Positions 8,281 through 15,252 of a stretch of DNA of 35,221 nucleotides are shown here, one piece after another (position 1 is the first letter of the stretch; the number at the start of each line of letters is the position of its first letter). Below the pieces are notes generated by a model. It made no database searches, was not told where the DNA came from, and saw nothing but the letters and a program-made list of their open reading frames with translations. The translations under genes were made by a program, and so were the position numbers. The DNA is from Verrucomicrobiota bacterium (lineage in GTDB: Bacteria; Verrucomicrobiota; Verrucomicrobiia; Verrucomicrobiales; Akkermansiaceae). The stretch is from NCBI GenBank assembly GCA_018969605.1, contig JAGWXY010000016.1, positions 1 through 35,221 of the forward strand. Reading direction: 5' to 3'.

Positions 8281-9171
8281 TCACATTTTTTTCCCTTCGA
8301 GCAGCTCCATGTAGACGTCTTCGAGCGAGCGCCGGACGGGAGAGAACGATCGCAGCTTGATGCCCGCTTGGACGAGTGCCGCCAGCAGAATGGAAGGGTC
8401 ACTGCCTTGAGGGATCTGAATGATTCCGGGTGCGGTTATTTTTCCGCCGTTGGAGAGGATCACGGGCATGGCCTTCTCCCAACAATCCAGATCAGCTGCG
8501 AAGCGGTCGGTTTCCTCGCGAAGTCCATCGATGGCTCCCTCGAACACCAGTTCTCCTTGGCGCAAAATGGTGACGCGGTCGCACATCAGTTCCACTTCGG
8601 CGAGCAGGTGGGAGTTGAAAAGCACGGTCATGCCGCGGCTGTCGCGGAGGTTGAGGATGAAGTCGCGGAACCACTTGATGCCTTCCGGGTCGAGGCCGTC
8701 GGTGGGTTCGTCGAGCAGAAGGAGTTCCGGTTCGGGCAGCAAGGCTTGCGCGAGGGCGAGTCTTTGCCGCATGCCGTGGCTGTAGGTCCGAACCTTCGAG
8801 TGGATTCGTTGGGTGAGCCCAACTTCATCGACGGTTTTCTGCGCGGCATCGGCATCGAATCCGCCTGAGTATCCCATGAGAATGCGCAGGTTTTCCCAGC
8901 CGCTGAGATAATCGTAAAAGGCAGGCGCTTCAAAAATCGCGCCGACCTTGCGGAGAGCTTGGGAGCGTTGTGTGGAAACGGGAATGCCGTCGATGGTGAC
9001 TTCGCCGGAATCCGCCATCACCATGCCGAGAATGATGCCGAGTGTTGTGGATTTGCCGGCACCGTTGTGGCCCAGCAGGCCATGGATTTCGCCTTTGCCG
9101 ACTGAAAAGGAAAGGCCACGCAAGGCGGGTTTGCCGCCGAATGATTTGCGGAGTGCGTTAATTTCCAGCAT
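8281..9171 (-). CDS. ABC transporter ATP-binding protein
   Basis: The protein starts MLEINALRKSFGG (ATG 9171). It holds a Walker A motif in LLGHNGAGKSTT (residues 32-43), the signature YSHGMRQRLALAQALL, Walker B LLLLDEPTDGLDP and the switch histidine in NSHLLAEVE. This is an NBD of the CcmA/NatA exporter class, with a C-terminal extension of about 90 residues after the core, common in ABC-2 partners. It energises the permease encoded immediately downstream. It sits 13 bases after the pilin-like gene and is the third gene of a four-gene operon. Cargo is unknown; bacterial ABC-2 systems of this type move lipids, drugs or surface polymers. Confidence 0.92.
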   Translation of the reverse strand: MLEINALRKSFGGKPALRGLSFSVGKGEIHGLLGHNGAGKSTTLGIILGMVMADSGEVTIDGIPVSTQRSQALRKVGAIFEAPAFYDYLSGWENLRILMGYSGGFDADAAQKTVDEVGLTQRIHSKVRTYSHGMRQRLALAQALLPEPELLLLDEPTDGLDPEGIKWFRDFILNLRDSRGMTVLFNSHLLAEVELMCDRVTILRQGELVFEGAIDGLREETDRFAADLDCWEKAMPVILSNGGKITAPGIIQIPQGSDPSILLAALVQAGIKLRSFSPVRRSLEDVYMELLEGKKM

Positions 9172-9184
9172 GGCGTTTGAGGGT

Positions 9185-9700
9185 TCAGTTGCCGGTGGCA
9201 AAGCGGAGTTGGTTTGAGCTGCTTGAGTCGGCGTAGAGGACATTCACGCCGCTCGGGTGCCAAGACTCCTTGTCGGAGACGAGCGGGATTTTGTCGGGGC
9301 GGTTTTCGATTCCGAAAAACGACAACTGGGTGATGTGTCTGCCGCTTTGGGTGTTGTTCCAAAGGTAGCTTGATCCGGATTTTGCGTGGAGCTTTGTATC
9401 CTGTGGGCATTTGAATGCTCCTTCATTTTCGAGGTATGGCTTCAGAACGGTGTCGAGCACCGGTGTTTCGTCGGTTTTTGAAATCCGGCCGGCGGCGATA
9501 TCCGGCAGTTTTTGCTGATGATCCTGAAGGTAGGATTGCAGTGCGCCGCCGATGTTGCGGAGTTGGCCGATGCAAGCCGCCTCGCGGGACTTTGCCAGCA
9601 TCGACTTGCCGAGCGGGATGCCCACACCTGCGAGTGCAGCCATGATTGTGATGGTGACAAGCAACTCCACCAGGGTGAATGCGCGGCGAGTGGGGGTCAT
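9185..9700 (-). CDS. Type II/IV pilin-like protein (pseudopilin)
   Basis: The 171-residue product begins MTPTRRAFTLVELLVTITIM, the classic prepilin site: a short basic leader, then F-T-L-V-E-L-L with Glu at +5 of the mature protein, followed by a hydrophobic helix that anchors it until assembly. After the helix comes a globular region with CIGQLRNIGGALQSYLQDHQ and KCPQDTKLHAKSGSSYLWN, and it ends in GVNVLYADSSSSNQLRF, a pattern like the DUF1559/PulG-like proteins abundant in Planctomycetes and Verrucomicrobia. Its ATG overlaps the stop of the upstream membrane protein by four bases, so translation is probably coupled. Exact role unknown; a surface or secretion-related pseudopilin is likely. 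Confidence 0.85.
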   Translation of the reverse strand: MTPTRRAFTLVELLVTITIMAALAGVGIPLGKSMLAKSREAACIGQLRNIGGALQSYLQDHQQKLPDIAAGRISKTDETPVLDTVLKPYLENEGAFKCPQDTKLHAKSGSSYLWNNTQSGRHITQLSFFGIENRPDKIPLVSDKESWHPSGVNVLYADSSSSNQLRFATGN

Positions 9701-10341
9701 CGTTGGCCGGGTCCGAACTGGTTGCCACGCATCCCTTGCATGGTTTCGTTGATGGCTTGCATCAGTGGCGCGAGATCGAGTTTTGTCTCCATGCTCGACT
9801 TTTCGAAGTAGGCGCGCATGCCCTCACGGGTAATTTTGTCCAGCAGTTCGCCGCTCATTTCGCCGGTGCGTGCGATGTCCGAGCTGGTTTTGCCATCGCT
9901 GATTTCCTTAAGCCCCTGTTCGACGAATTTTTTGCGTTGGTCTGCGGGCATCGCATCCAGTGATTCCATGAAGCGATTCATCGATTCCATGATGGTGAGA
10001 TCGATGAAGAGTGATTTTTCCCGCGTGTTGAGTTTGCGGAAAAATTCTTCGCCACCGCGTTGACGGCGGTTTTTCTGGCGTTCTTGGAAATCGAGTCTGT
10101 TGACGAGATCGGCGATTTCGCGGATTTCCTTTTCGCGGCGTGCGGATTCCTTTGCGTTGTTGCCTGCTGCGTTTTCAGACCAATCGGCAAAGCGCGCTTG
10201 CTCGATGCGAAGGTTGATTTTTTCCGCAGTGACCTTGCGAGAATTGGCGTAGGCGCGGACGCCCCAAATCACAAGCCAGACCAGTACAAGCGCGCCCAAG
10301 GCGCGGAAGATGGTTCCTTGTCGAGTCATTGCGCCGATCAT
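9697..10341 (-). CDS. Single-pass membrane protein with helical tail, unknown function
   Basis: I do not recognise a family. The 214-residue product (ATG 10341; ATG 10329 also possible) has one transmembrane helix (IFRALGALVLVWLVIWGVRAYA) near the N-terminus, then a long, highly charged, mainly helical region rich in Glu, Lys and Arg (SARREKEIREIADLVNRLDFQERQK), suggesting a coiled coil. Repeated Met/Phe spacing near the end (ETMQGMRGNQFGPGQR) is likely flexible. The frame is open further upstream but turns into Pro/Arg/His-rich shadow sequence, so I trimmed it. It is the first gene of an operon with the pilin-like gene (four-base stop/start overlap) and the ABC exporter, and may form a membrane scaffold for them (inference). 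Confidence 0.65.
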   Translation of the reverse strand: MIGAMTRQGTIFRALGALVLVWLVIWGVRAYANSRKVTAEKINLRIEQARFADWSENAAGNNAKESARREKEIREIADLVNRLDFQERQKNRRQRGGEEFFRKLNTREKSLFIDLTIMESMNRFMESLDAMPADQRKKFVEQGLKEISDGKTSSDIARTGEMSGELLDKITREGMRAYFEKSSMETKLDLAPLMQAINETMQGMRGNQFGPGQR

Positions 10342-10399
10342 AAGCGTGTCGGCTTGCTGCACAAGCAATGGCTGTGGGGCTTTTTCATGCGGGATGCGT

Positions 10400-10427
10400 T
10401 TGACACCCGTGTACCGACACCGATAGT
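10400..10427 (+). promoter_or_regulatory. Candidate sigma-70-type promoter of menH
   Basis: A perfect TTGACA (10400-10405) is followed after 16 bases by GATAGT (10422-10427, four of six consensus positions). The predicted start site would leave a leader of about 18 bases before the menH ATG at 10452. No experimental support. Confidence 0.4.
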
Positions 10428-10451
10428 GCGTCGCATGGCGTTTCACCGGGC

Positions 10452-11237
10452 ATGATCCAGCGCACGAGACAGACTGACGAGATTCGCGGTGCTGGGGCCA
10501 TCGAATGCTGGTGTCTGCATGGTGCAGTGGGATCGGCGGGTGATTGGCGGCAATTTGCGGCGGCGATGTCGGCGGATTCGATCGCATCTCGTGCGGTGGA
10601 CTTGTGGCGATTTCTTGCCTGCGAGCCGATGTCGATGCCGCGCGTTGGCGAGGCCTTGAATGCCGAGGTGAATGATGTGGGCGCGGGGCGGGCGAAGCGG
10701 GTCTTGGTCGGGTATTCGATGGGTGGCAGGTTGGCATTGCACGCCTTGGCGCGGGCGGATGCGCCGTGGGATGCGGCGGTGATCGTATCGGCGCATCCGG
10801 GTCTGGAGCATGCGGATGAGCGTCGGGCACGATTGGCGCAGGATTCCGGATGGGCGACAAAGGCATTCGCGGGCGATTGGCAAAAATTTTTGAGCGAGTG
10901 GAACTCGCAATCGGTCTTGGCGGGTCGGCCGCTGCGCGATGCCGATGGATCGTCGCGGCTGGTGATGCGTCGGCGCGAGATTGCGCGGAGTTTTGTCGAT
11001 TGGTCGCTCGGTGCGCAGGAGCCGATGTGGGGCGAGCTTGGGCGGATCAAGATCCCGGTGTTGTGGGTTGTCGGCGAGCGGGACGAAAAATTTCACGGGC
11101 TTGGCCAGCGTGCCGTTTCGATGATGCCGCAGGCGCGGCTGGCAGTGGTGCCGGGTGTGGGTCACCGCGTGCCGTGGGATTGCGGCGATTGGTTTGCGGC
11201 GCGGGTGGTGGAATTTGTTCGGGCCTCGGTGAGTTGA
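10452..11237 (+). CDS. menH: Alpha/beta hydrolase, probable SHCHC synthase
   Basis: The product (261 residues) is an alpha/beta hydrolase that probably performs the MenH step: removal of pyruvate from the SEPHCHC adduct to give 2-succinyl-6-hydroxy-2,4-cyclohexadiene-1-carboxylate in menaquinone synthesis. Seen: the oxyanion-loop start CLHGAVGSAGDW (21-32), the nucleophile elbow GYSMGGR with S89, the acidic residue D211 in VVGERDEK and the general base H238 in GVGHRVP. The segment DERRARLAQDSGWA and W150-N-S-Q are typical of MenH cap regions. The neighbour 51 bases downstream encodes MenB on the same strand, which supports this assignment over a generic esterase. Confidence 0.8.
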   Translation: MIQRTRQTDEIRGAGAIECWCLHGAVGSAGDWRQFAAAMSADSIASRAVDLWRFLACEPMSMPRVGEALNAEVNDVGAGRAKRVLVGYSMGGRLALHALARADAPWDAAVIVSAHPGLEHADERRARLAQDSGWATKAFAGDWQKFLSEWNSQSVLAGRPLRDADGSSRLVMRRREIARSFVDWSLGAQEPMWGELGRIKIPVLWVVGERDEKFHGLGQRAVSMMPQARLAVVPGVGHRVPWDCGDWFAARVVEFVRASVS

Positions 11238-11288
11238 CGCGCGAATCTCCGGTTGCGGCCAAGGCTTCGAGCGTTCAGGCTCATTCGC

Positions 11289-12104
11289 ATGTGGACGACC
11301 GCACGCGAGTTTGAAGACATCCGATACCAAACAACGGATGAGGGGAAGATTGCCAAGATCACGATCAACCGCCCGGAAGTGCGCAATGCGTTTCGGCCGA
11401 AGACGGTGGCCGAGTTGCTGCAGGCTTTCGATTTGGCGCATCAGGATCCGCAGGTGGGTGTGATCATTCTCACCGGCGAAGGGGATTTAGCATTTTGTTC
11501 TGGAGGTGATCAAAAGGTGCGCGGCCATGCGGGCTACATCGGTGATGACGGCGTGCCCCGGCTCAATGTGCTCGATTTGCAAAAGAAGATCCGCTCGCTG
11601 CCCAAGCCGGTGGTGGCGATGGTGGCCGGTTACGCGATTGGTGGTGGTCATGTGTTGCATGTCGTATGTGACCTCACGATCGCGGCGGACAACGCGCGCT
11701 TCGGTCAGACCGGGCCGAAGGTTGGTTCGTTTGATGGCGGGCTTGGATCGAGTTACTTGGCACGCATCGTTGGTCAGAAAAAGGCGCGCGAAATTTGGTT
11801 TCTCTGCCGCCAGTACGGCGCGCAGGAGGCACTCGACATGGGCTTGGTGAATACGGTTGTGCCCTTGGCCGAACTCGAAAAAGAAACACTCAAGTGGTGC
11901 CGTGAAATGCTGGCGCATTCGCCATTGGCATTGCGCTGCCTGAAGTCCGCCCTCAACGCCGATTGCGATGGCCAGATCGGCTTGCTCGATCTCGCCGGCA
12001 ACGCAACTTTGCTCTATTACATGAGCGAGGAAGGTCGTGAGGGCAAACAGGCGTTCCTTGAGAAGCGCGCGCCGGACTTCGGTAAATTCCCGCGAGTGCC
12101 TTGA
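11289..12104 (+). CDS. menB: 1,4-dihydroxy-2-naphthoyl-CoA synthase
   Basis: This crotonase-family enzyme closes the second ring of the menaquinone naphthoquinone from o-succinylbenzoyl-CoA. The text closely follows the E. coli type: [10 protein letters not shown] near residue 75, [60 protein letters not shown] and a C-terminal [11 protein letters not shown]. The QTG in the active-site loop marks the bicarbonate-dependent class. I start at ATG 11289 ([11 protein letters not shown]); an upstream in-frame TTG at 11253 adds residues with no family support. It forms an operon with menH; the rest of the pathway is outside the window. Menaquinone would serve as the respiratory quinone. Confidence 0.95.
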   Translation: MWTTAREFEDIRYQTTDEGKIAKITINRPEVRNAFRPKTVAELLQAFDLAHQDPQVGVIILTGEGDLAFCSGGDQKVRGHAGYIGDDGVPRLNVLDLQKKIRSLPKPVVAMVAGYAIGGGHVLHVVCDLTIAADNARFGQTGPKVGSFDGGLGSSYLARIVGQKKAREIWFLCRQYGAQEALDMGLVNTVVPLAELEKETLKWCREMLAHSPLALRCLKSALNADCDGQIGLLDLAGNATLLYYMSEEGREGKQAFLEKRAPDFGKFPRVP

Positions 12105-12124
12105 TTTTTACGGCGATTTCATGA

Positions 12125-12152
12125 TTGCCAAATTGGCGGATGCTGGTTTAAT
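12125..12152 (+). promoter_or_regulatory. Candidate promoter of tRNA-Gln
   Basis: TTGCCA (12125-12130, five of six consensus) is separated by 16 bases from TTTAAT (12147-12152, five of six). The predicted start site would lie about 30 bases upstream of the mature tRNA, with a GC-rich leader between. Good geometry, no experimental support. Confidence 0.45.
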
Positions 12153-12186
12153 TTCCGCCCGCCGACGGGCCCAACTGGGCTCCAAA

Positions 12187-12257
12187 AGCCTCATAGTGTA
12201 ATGGTAACACCCCGGATTTTGATTCCGTTATTCTAGGTTCGAATCCTAGTGAGGCTA
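12187..12257 (+). tRNA. tRNA-Gln (anticodon TTG)
   Basis: A full cloverleaf of 71 bases can be folded: acceptor stem AGCCTCA/TGAGGCT, D arm GTGT-AATGGTA-ACAC, anticodon arm CCGGA-TTTTGAT-TCCGT with anticodon TTG (reads CAA and CAG), a four-base variable loop, and a perfect T arm CTAGG-TTCGAAT-CCTAG. The outermost pair of the anticodon stem is a C/T mismatch. The discriminator base is A, and the 3' CCA is not encoded, so it must be added after transcription. It stands alone between menB and the terC-family gene. Confidence 0.95.
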
Positions 12258-12668
12258 CTTTTTACCTCGGCGTGAAATGGCATGCCCGTCTCGCGCGCTG
12301 CCCTTTGCGCATCGCATGCCATCGAGCTTTCAACCCGAAAACAGAAGTTGAAACCACGAAACACACGAAATTTCACAAAAGGCATGGGATTTCATGCCGT
12401 GCTTGTTTCACCATTTTTTAAAAGCCCTAAAATCCCCCAAGGGCTTCTTTTTTCGTGTTGTTTGGTGACTTTCGCGGTTCCTTCTTCGGAATCTGAGTTC
12501 AAAAAACTCTTGGCAACATAGCGTTAAGGGCTATACCCGCTTCCGGCGAAAAGGAGCCGAAAAATTTGCTATTCCGCCATAACTCAAGGCATCTAGGTTG
12601 ATTTTTACCAAGACGCCCTCTTTGACACAGCATCACAGGTCCAGCACCAAAACAAACTACCAGAATTC
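12258..12668. other. Gene-free gap between tRNA-Gln and terC-family gene
   Basis: I see no convincing protein gene here; the short open frame across 12282-12521 contains the repeat and hairpins below and looks non-coding. The stretch holds a PVC-type repeat (12350-12361), a perfect GGCATG/CATGCC hairpin with a six-base loop (12381-12398), an intrinsic terminator (12421-12453), and a CGGC/GCCG hairpin near 12547-12563. A TTGACA lies at 12622-12627 but no -10 box follows at a normal distance. Confidence 0.6.
12421..12453 (+). terminator. Intrinsic terminator downstream of tRNA-Gln
   Basis: AAGCCCT (12422-12428) pairs with AGGGCTT (12440-12446) across an 11-base loop, followed by C and six T. 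It lies about 165 bases after the tRNA and would end its transcript before the terC-family gene. Confidence 0.6.
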
Positions 12669-13874
12669 ATGATCGACTTTCTTCTTCTCGCCGCCGATGC
12701 GACCACGACCTTGGCATCCAATCCCGCCTCGATGAAGATCTGGGCCTATGTCGCCTTCATCGGTCTCGTGATTCTGTTCCTTGCTCTCGACCTTGGCGTT
12801 TTCCACCGCGAGGCACACGAGGTTACCATGAAAGAGGCGGCCACCTGGTCCGTTATCTGGTTGTCCTGCGGCATTGCTTTCTCCGGATTCGTCTACAAAG
12901 CATACGACGAGCATTGGCTCGGTCTCGGCCTCGAAACTCCGCGCTACAACACGCACCAGCTCGCGGGACAGGTACCCGATCAACCCATCATCATCACCGG
13001 TGAGGTGACGGGCCCTGAAGCGGCGAAGCAGTACCTCGTCGGATACGTGGTCGAGAAGTCGCTGGCGATGGACAACATCTTCGTCATCGCGCTGATCTTT
13101 TCTTTCTTTGCTGTGCCCGCGAAGTATCAGCACCGCGTGCTTTTCTGGGGCATCATCGGCGCCTTGCTGATGCGTGGCGGCATGATCGGCCTGGGAGCGG
13201 GGCTTATCATGAAGTATCAGTGGATCCTCATCGTCTTTGGCGGGTTCCTCGTCCTGACGGCTCTGAAGATGGCACTCATTAAGGGCAACGATGATCCCTC
13301 GCAAAACATTGCGGTGAAGCTGTGCAAAAAGTTCCTGCCGACGGTTGAATTCTACGATGGTCAGCGCTTTTTCACGAAGCGCACCGTCAAGCCGACCTAC
13401 AGCACCGACCCCAAGACGGGCAAGGAAGTGATGGATCCCCCGCCAGCCGGAACGCTTTCCGCCCGATGGGCGATCACCCCGCTTTTCCTGGCGCTGATCC
13501 TCGTCGAGATCACCGACCTCGTCTTCGCGGTCGACTCGATCCCCGCGATTTTCGCGATCACCCCAGATCCTTTCATTGTCTTCACCAGCAACATTTTCGC
13601 GATTCTAGGCCTGCGCGCGCTTTACTTCTGCCTTGCCGCGCTCATCGCCAAGTTCCGTTTCCTGAAGCCGGCGCTGATCCTGATCCTCGCGTTTGTGGGT
13701 GTGAAGCTTCTGCTTCTTAGCGTGCCGCCTTACCTCGATGTTTTCGGACTTGAGCCGCAAAAGTCGATCAAGATCGACACCACGGTTTCGCTCTTCATCG
13801 TGCTCGGCACGCTCGCTCTGGCGACGGTGCTCAGCGTGCTGGTTCCGGCCAAGGAGAAGGAAAAAGCGGCGTAA
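12669..13874 (+). CDS. TerC/Alx-family integral membrane protein
   Basis: The 401-residue protein belongs to the TerC/Alx family of multi-pass membrane proteins, whose members affect tellurite tolerance or export Mn2+ and help metallation of exported enzymes. Family landmarks are visible: FLALDLGVFHR near residue 37, an acidic-helix motif VEKSLAMDNIFVIALIF (about 128-144), KYQHRVLFWGIIGALLMRG, and a second repeat ITDLVFAVDSIPAIFAIT. The two Asp-containing helices (EKSLAMDN and DLVFAVDS) are the proposed metal path. It is longer than the usual 300-350 residues because of a soluble loop around residues 80-115 and another around 230-270. No yybP-ykoY-like Mn2+ riboswitch was convincing upstream. 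Start chosen at ATG 12669. Stands as a single gene. Confidence 0.9.
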   Translation: MIDFLLLAADATTTLASNPASMKIWAYVAFIGLVILFLALDLGVFHREAHEVTMKEAATWSVIWLSCGIAFSGFVYKAYDEHWLGLGLETPRYNTHQLAGQVPDQPIIITGEVTGPEAAKQYLVGYVVEKSLAMDNIFVIALIFSFFAVPAKYQHRVLFWGIIGALLMRGGMIGLGAGLIMKYQWILIVFGGFLVLTALKMALIKGNDDPSQNIAVKLCKKFLPTVEFYDGQRFFTKRTVKPTYSTDPKTGKEVMDPPPAGTLSARWAITPLFLALILVEITDLVFAVDSIPAIFAITPDPFIVFTSNIFAILGLRALYFCLAALIAKFRFLKPALILILAFVGVKLLLLSVPPYLDVFGLEPQKSIKIDTTVSLFIVLGTLALATVLSVLVPAKEKEKAA

Positions 13875-13910
13875 GGGTCTTGGCGGCCGATGCGCGGCGG
13901 GGGGCGCAAG

Positions 13911-13945
13911 AGCGGGAAAATCTATGTTTCCCGCTTGATTTGTTA
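13911..13945 (+). terminator. Weak intrinsic terminator after terC-family gene
   Basis: AGCGGGAAA (13911-13919) pairs perfectly with TTTCCCGCT (13927-13935) over a seven-base loop, followed by a short mixed T-rich stretch (TGATTTGTT). The stem is strong, the T-tract poor, so termination is likely but unproven. Confidence 0.4.
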
Positions 13946-13981
13946 AGGGATCCGAAATAATTCTCGTGCCCTTCCCGAATC

Positions 13982-14914
13982 ATGAGCAGGCGCACGGACA
14001 AGGTTTCTATGCGGCGAGTTTCGGCCAATCAGCGCCGGACGCGTGGGTCGTTTTCGGAAATGTTGAGCACGGCCAACCGTCGGGCCCACGAGCAGGCGAA
14101 CCGCCGGGGTGATCGGCGTGAAATGAAATCCGTGCGTGCGGCGATTGCGGCGACTGGTGAGTTGGAGGATGCGATCTCGATCGAGTGGTGGAGGCGGCTT
14201 GGGAGGTGGATGTTGGCGCTCTGCCTGCTGCCGTTTTGCTGGGTGACGACATGGACTTTCCTGTCGCGTTTTTCGCGCGCGACCTTGGAGCGGGGGTTTT
14301 GGCATTCGACGGAGTTTTGGTATTTTGCGGTCGGCGCGCTATTGATGGTCGGCTGGTTTTGGTCGGGTTTGATCCGATCGTTTTTCCTCTATCTTTATGT
14401 CTTGGGCCATGAGTTGACGCATGTGCTTTTCGTGCTGTGCTGCCGCGGCAAGGTGACGGATTTTCATGTGAGCACGGAGGGGGGCTACATCACGACCAAC
14501 AAGACCAACATGCTCATCGCATTGTCACCGTACTTCGTGCCGTTCTGGTCGGTGCTCTGTGCGGTGATTTACATGGCGCTGAGGTTTTTTGTGGAATTGT
14601 CGCCATGGTGGGACTTGGTGATGTATGGTTTGATGGGACTGACTTGGACTTTTCACATGATCTGGACGCTGTGGATGATCCCGCGTGATCAGCCCGACCT
14701 AAAGGAAAATGGCATCTTTCTGTCGTTGGTCGTGATTTACCTCGCGAACCTGTTGGTGCTTGCGGGCTTGCTGTGTGTGGCGGGCGATGCGCCGCTGCGT
14801 GACACGCGGGAATTCGCGCACGAGTGGCTGCGTCATGCGGCAACTTGGGGGCAGCTTTTCTGGCGATTGGGCATCGAGATGGTGGTGGAAATGCGGGCGC
14901 ATTGGGGGCTGTGA
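13982..14914 (+). CDS. Membrane protein with HExxH motif (M50-like)
   Basis: The 310-residue protein has a basic, Arg-rich N-terminal tail of about 65 residues that would stay in the cytoplasm, then some six hydrophobic segments: ALCLLPFCWVTTWTFL, FWYFAVGALLMVGWFW, IRSFFLYLYVLGHELTHVLFVL, LIALSPYFVPFWSVLCAVIYMAL, LVMYGLMGLTWTFHMIW and FLSLVVIYLANLLVLAGLL. The third carries HELTH (H143, E144, H147), the zinc-binding pattern of intramembrane M50 (site-2) proteases. I do not see the canonical second M50 motif (LDG), so the protease assignment is tentative; the following GGYITTNKTN strand and YFVPFW helix are as in M50-like membrane proteins without known substrates. Single gene, function unknown. 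Confidence 0.7.
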   Translation: MSRRTDKVSMRRVSANQRRTRGSFSEMLSTANRRAHEQANRRGDRREMKSVRAAIAATGELEDAISIEWWRRLGRWMLALCLLPFCWVTTWTFLSRFSRATLERGFWHSTEFWYFAVGALLMVGWFWSGLIRSFFLYLYVLGHELTHVLFVLCCRGKVTDFHVSTEGGYITTNKTNMLIALSPYFVPFWSVLCAVIYMALRFFVELSPWWDLVMYGLMGLTWTFHMIWTLWMIPRDQPDLKENGIFLSLVVIYLANLLVLAGLLCVAGDAPLRDTREFAHEWLRHAATWGQLFWRLGIEMVVEMRAHWGL

Positions 14915-15252
14915 TGGAATTTTTGTGGCGGACTGAGCAAAAGTGAATTTCTTCACCTGATAGATGATTTGTCTGGTCTGCGCGTGTTCCAAGAGGCCCG
15001 TTTGCCCCGCCAAAAAAATCGTGGAGGCCGAACTGCTGCGCGAATCCCCCAAACGCGGCCCAATGCCCCGCCGCCGCTGGCAGATCACACCCGGAGAAAC
15101 CAAGCAGCTTACCATCGTCCAACAAACCGATACGCATCTAAGCCCATTTGACAATCTTGTCGAACTGTCCACTTTTGCTCAGACGCCGAAAGTGCATGCA
15201 TGAAACATTGACAAATTGAGCATCGCCTACCTGATACGAAAAAACCGACTCC
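14915..15252. other. 338-base gap with a 13-bp inverted repeat and a 79-codon open frame
   Basis: No recognised gene. CTGAGCAAAAGTG (14933-14945) and its exact reverse complement CACTTTTGCTCAG (15170-15182) bound a 224-base interior. Inside, a plus-strand frame from 14964 to 15203 (starts MICLVCACSKRPVCPAKK) has many C/G third bases and could be a gene or relic, but it has no known family, and other frames on the minus strand are open too. A stop codon directly precedes its ATG. A TTGACA (15208-15213) lies just upstream of the next gene, without a good -10 box. Confidence 0.35.

Noticed and set aside
12282-12521. Plus-strand open frame of 79 codons after the tRNA
   Set aside because: It runs through a dispersed repeat, a hairpin and an intrinsic terminator, and shows no family resemblance.
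12520-12668. Possible yybP-ykoY Mn2+ riboswitch upstream of the terC-family gene
   Set aside because: Considered because such riboswitches often precede this family, but the conserved loop sequences and paired arms are not found; only AAAGGAG and CCGCC-like words appear.
15208-15237. Promoter of the phytase-like gene
   Set aside because: TTGACA at 15208-15213 is perfect, but the only -10 options (TGATAC or GATACG) match two or three of six positions.
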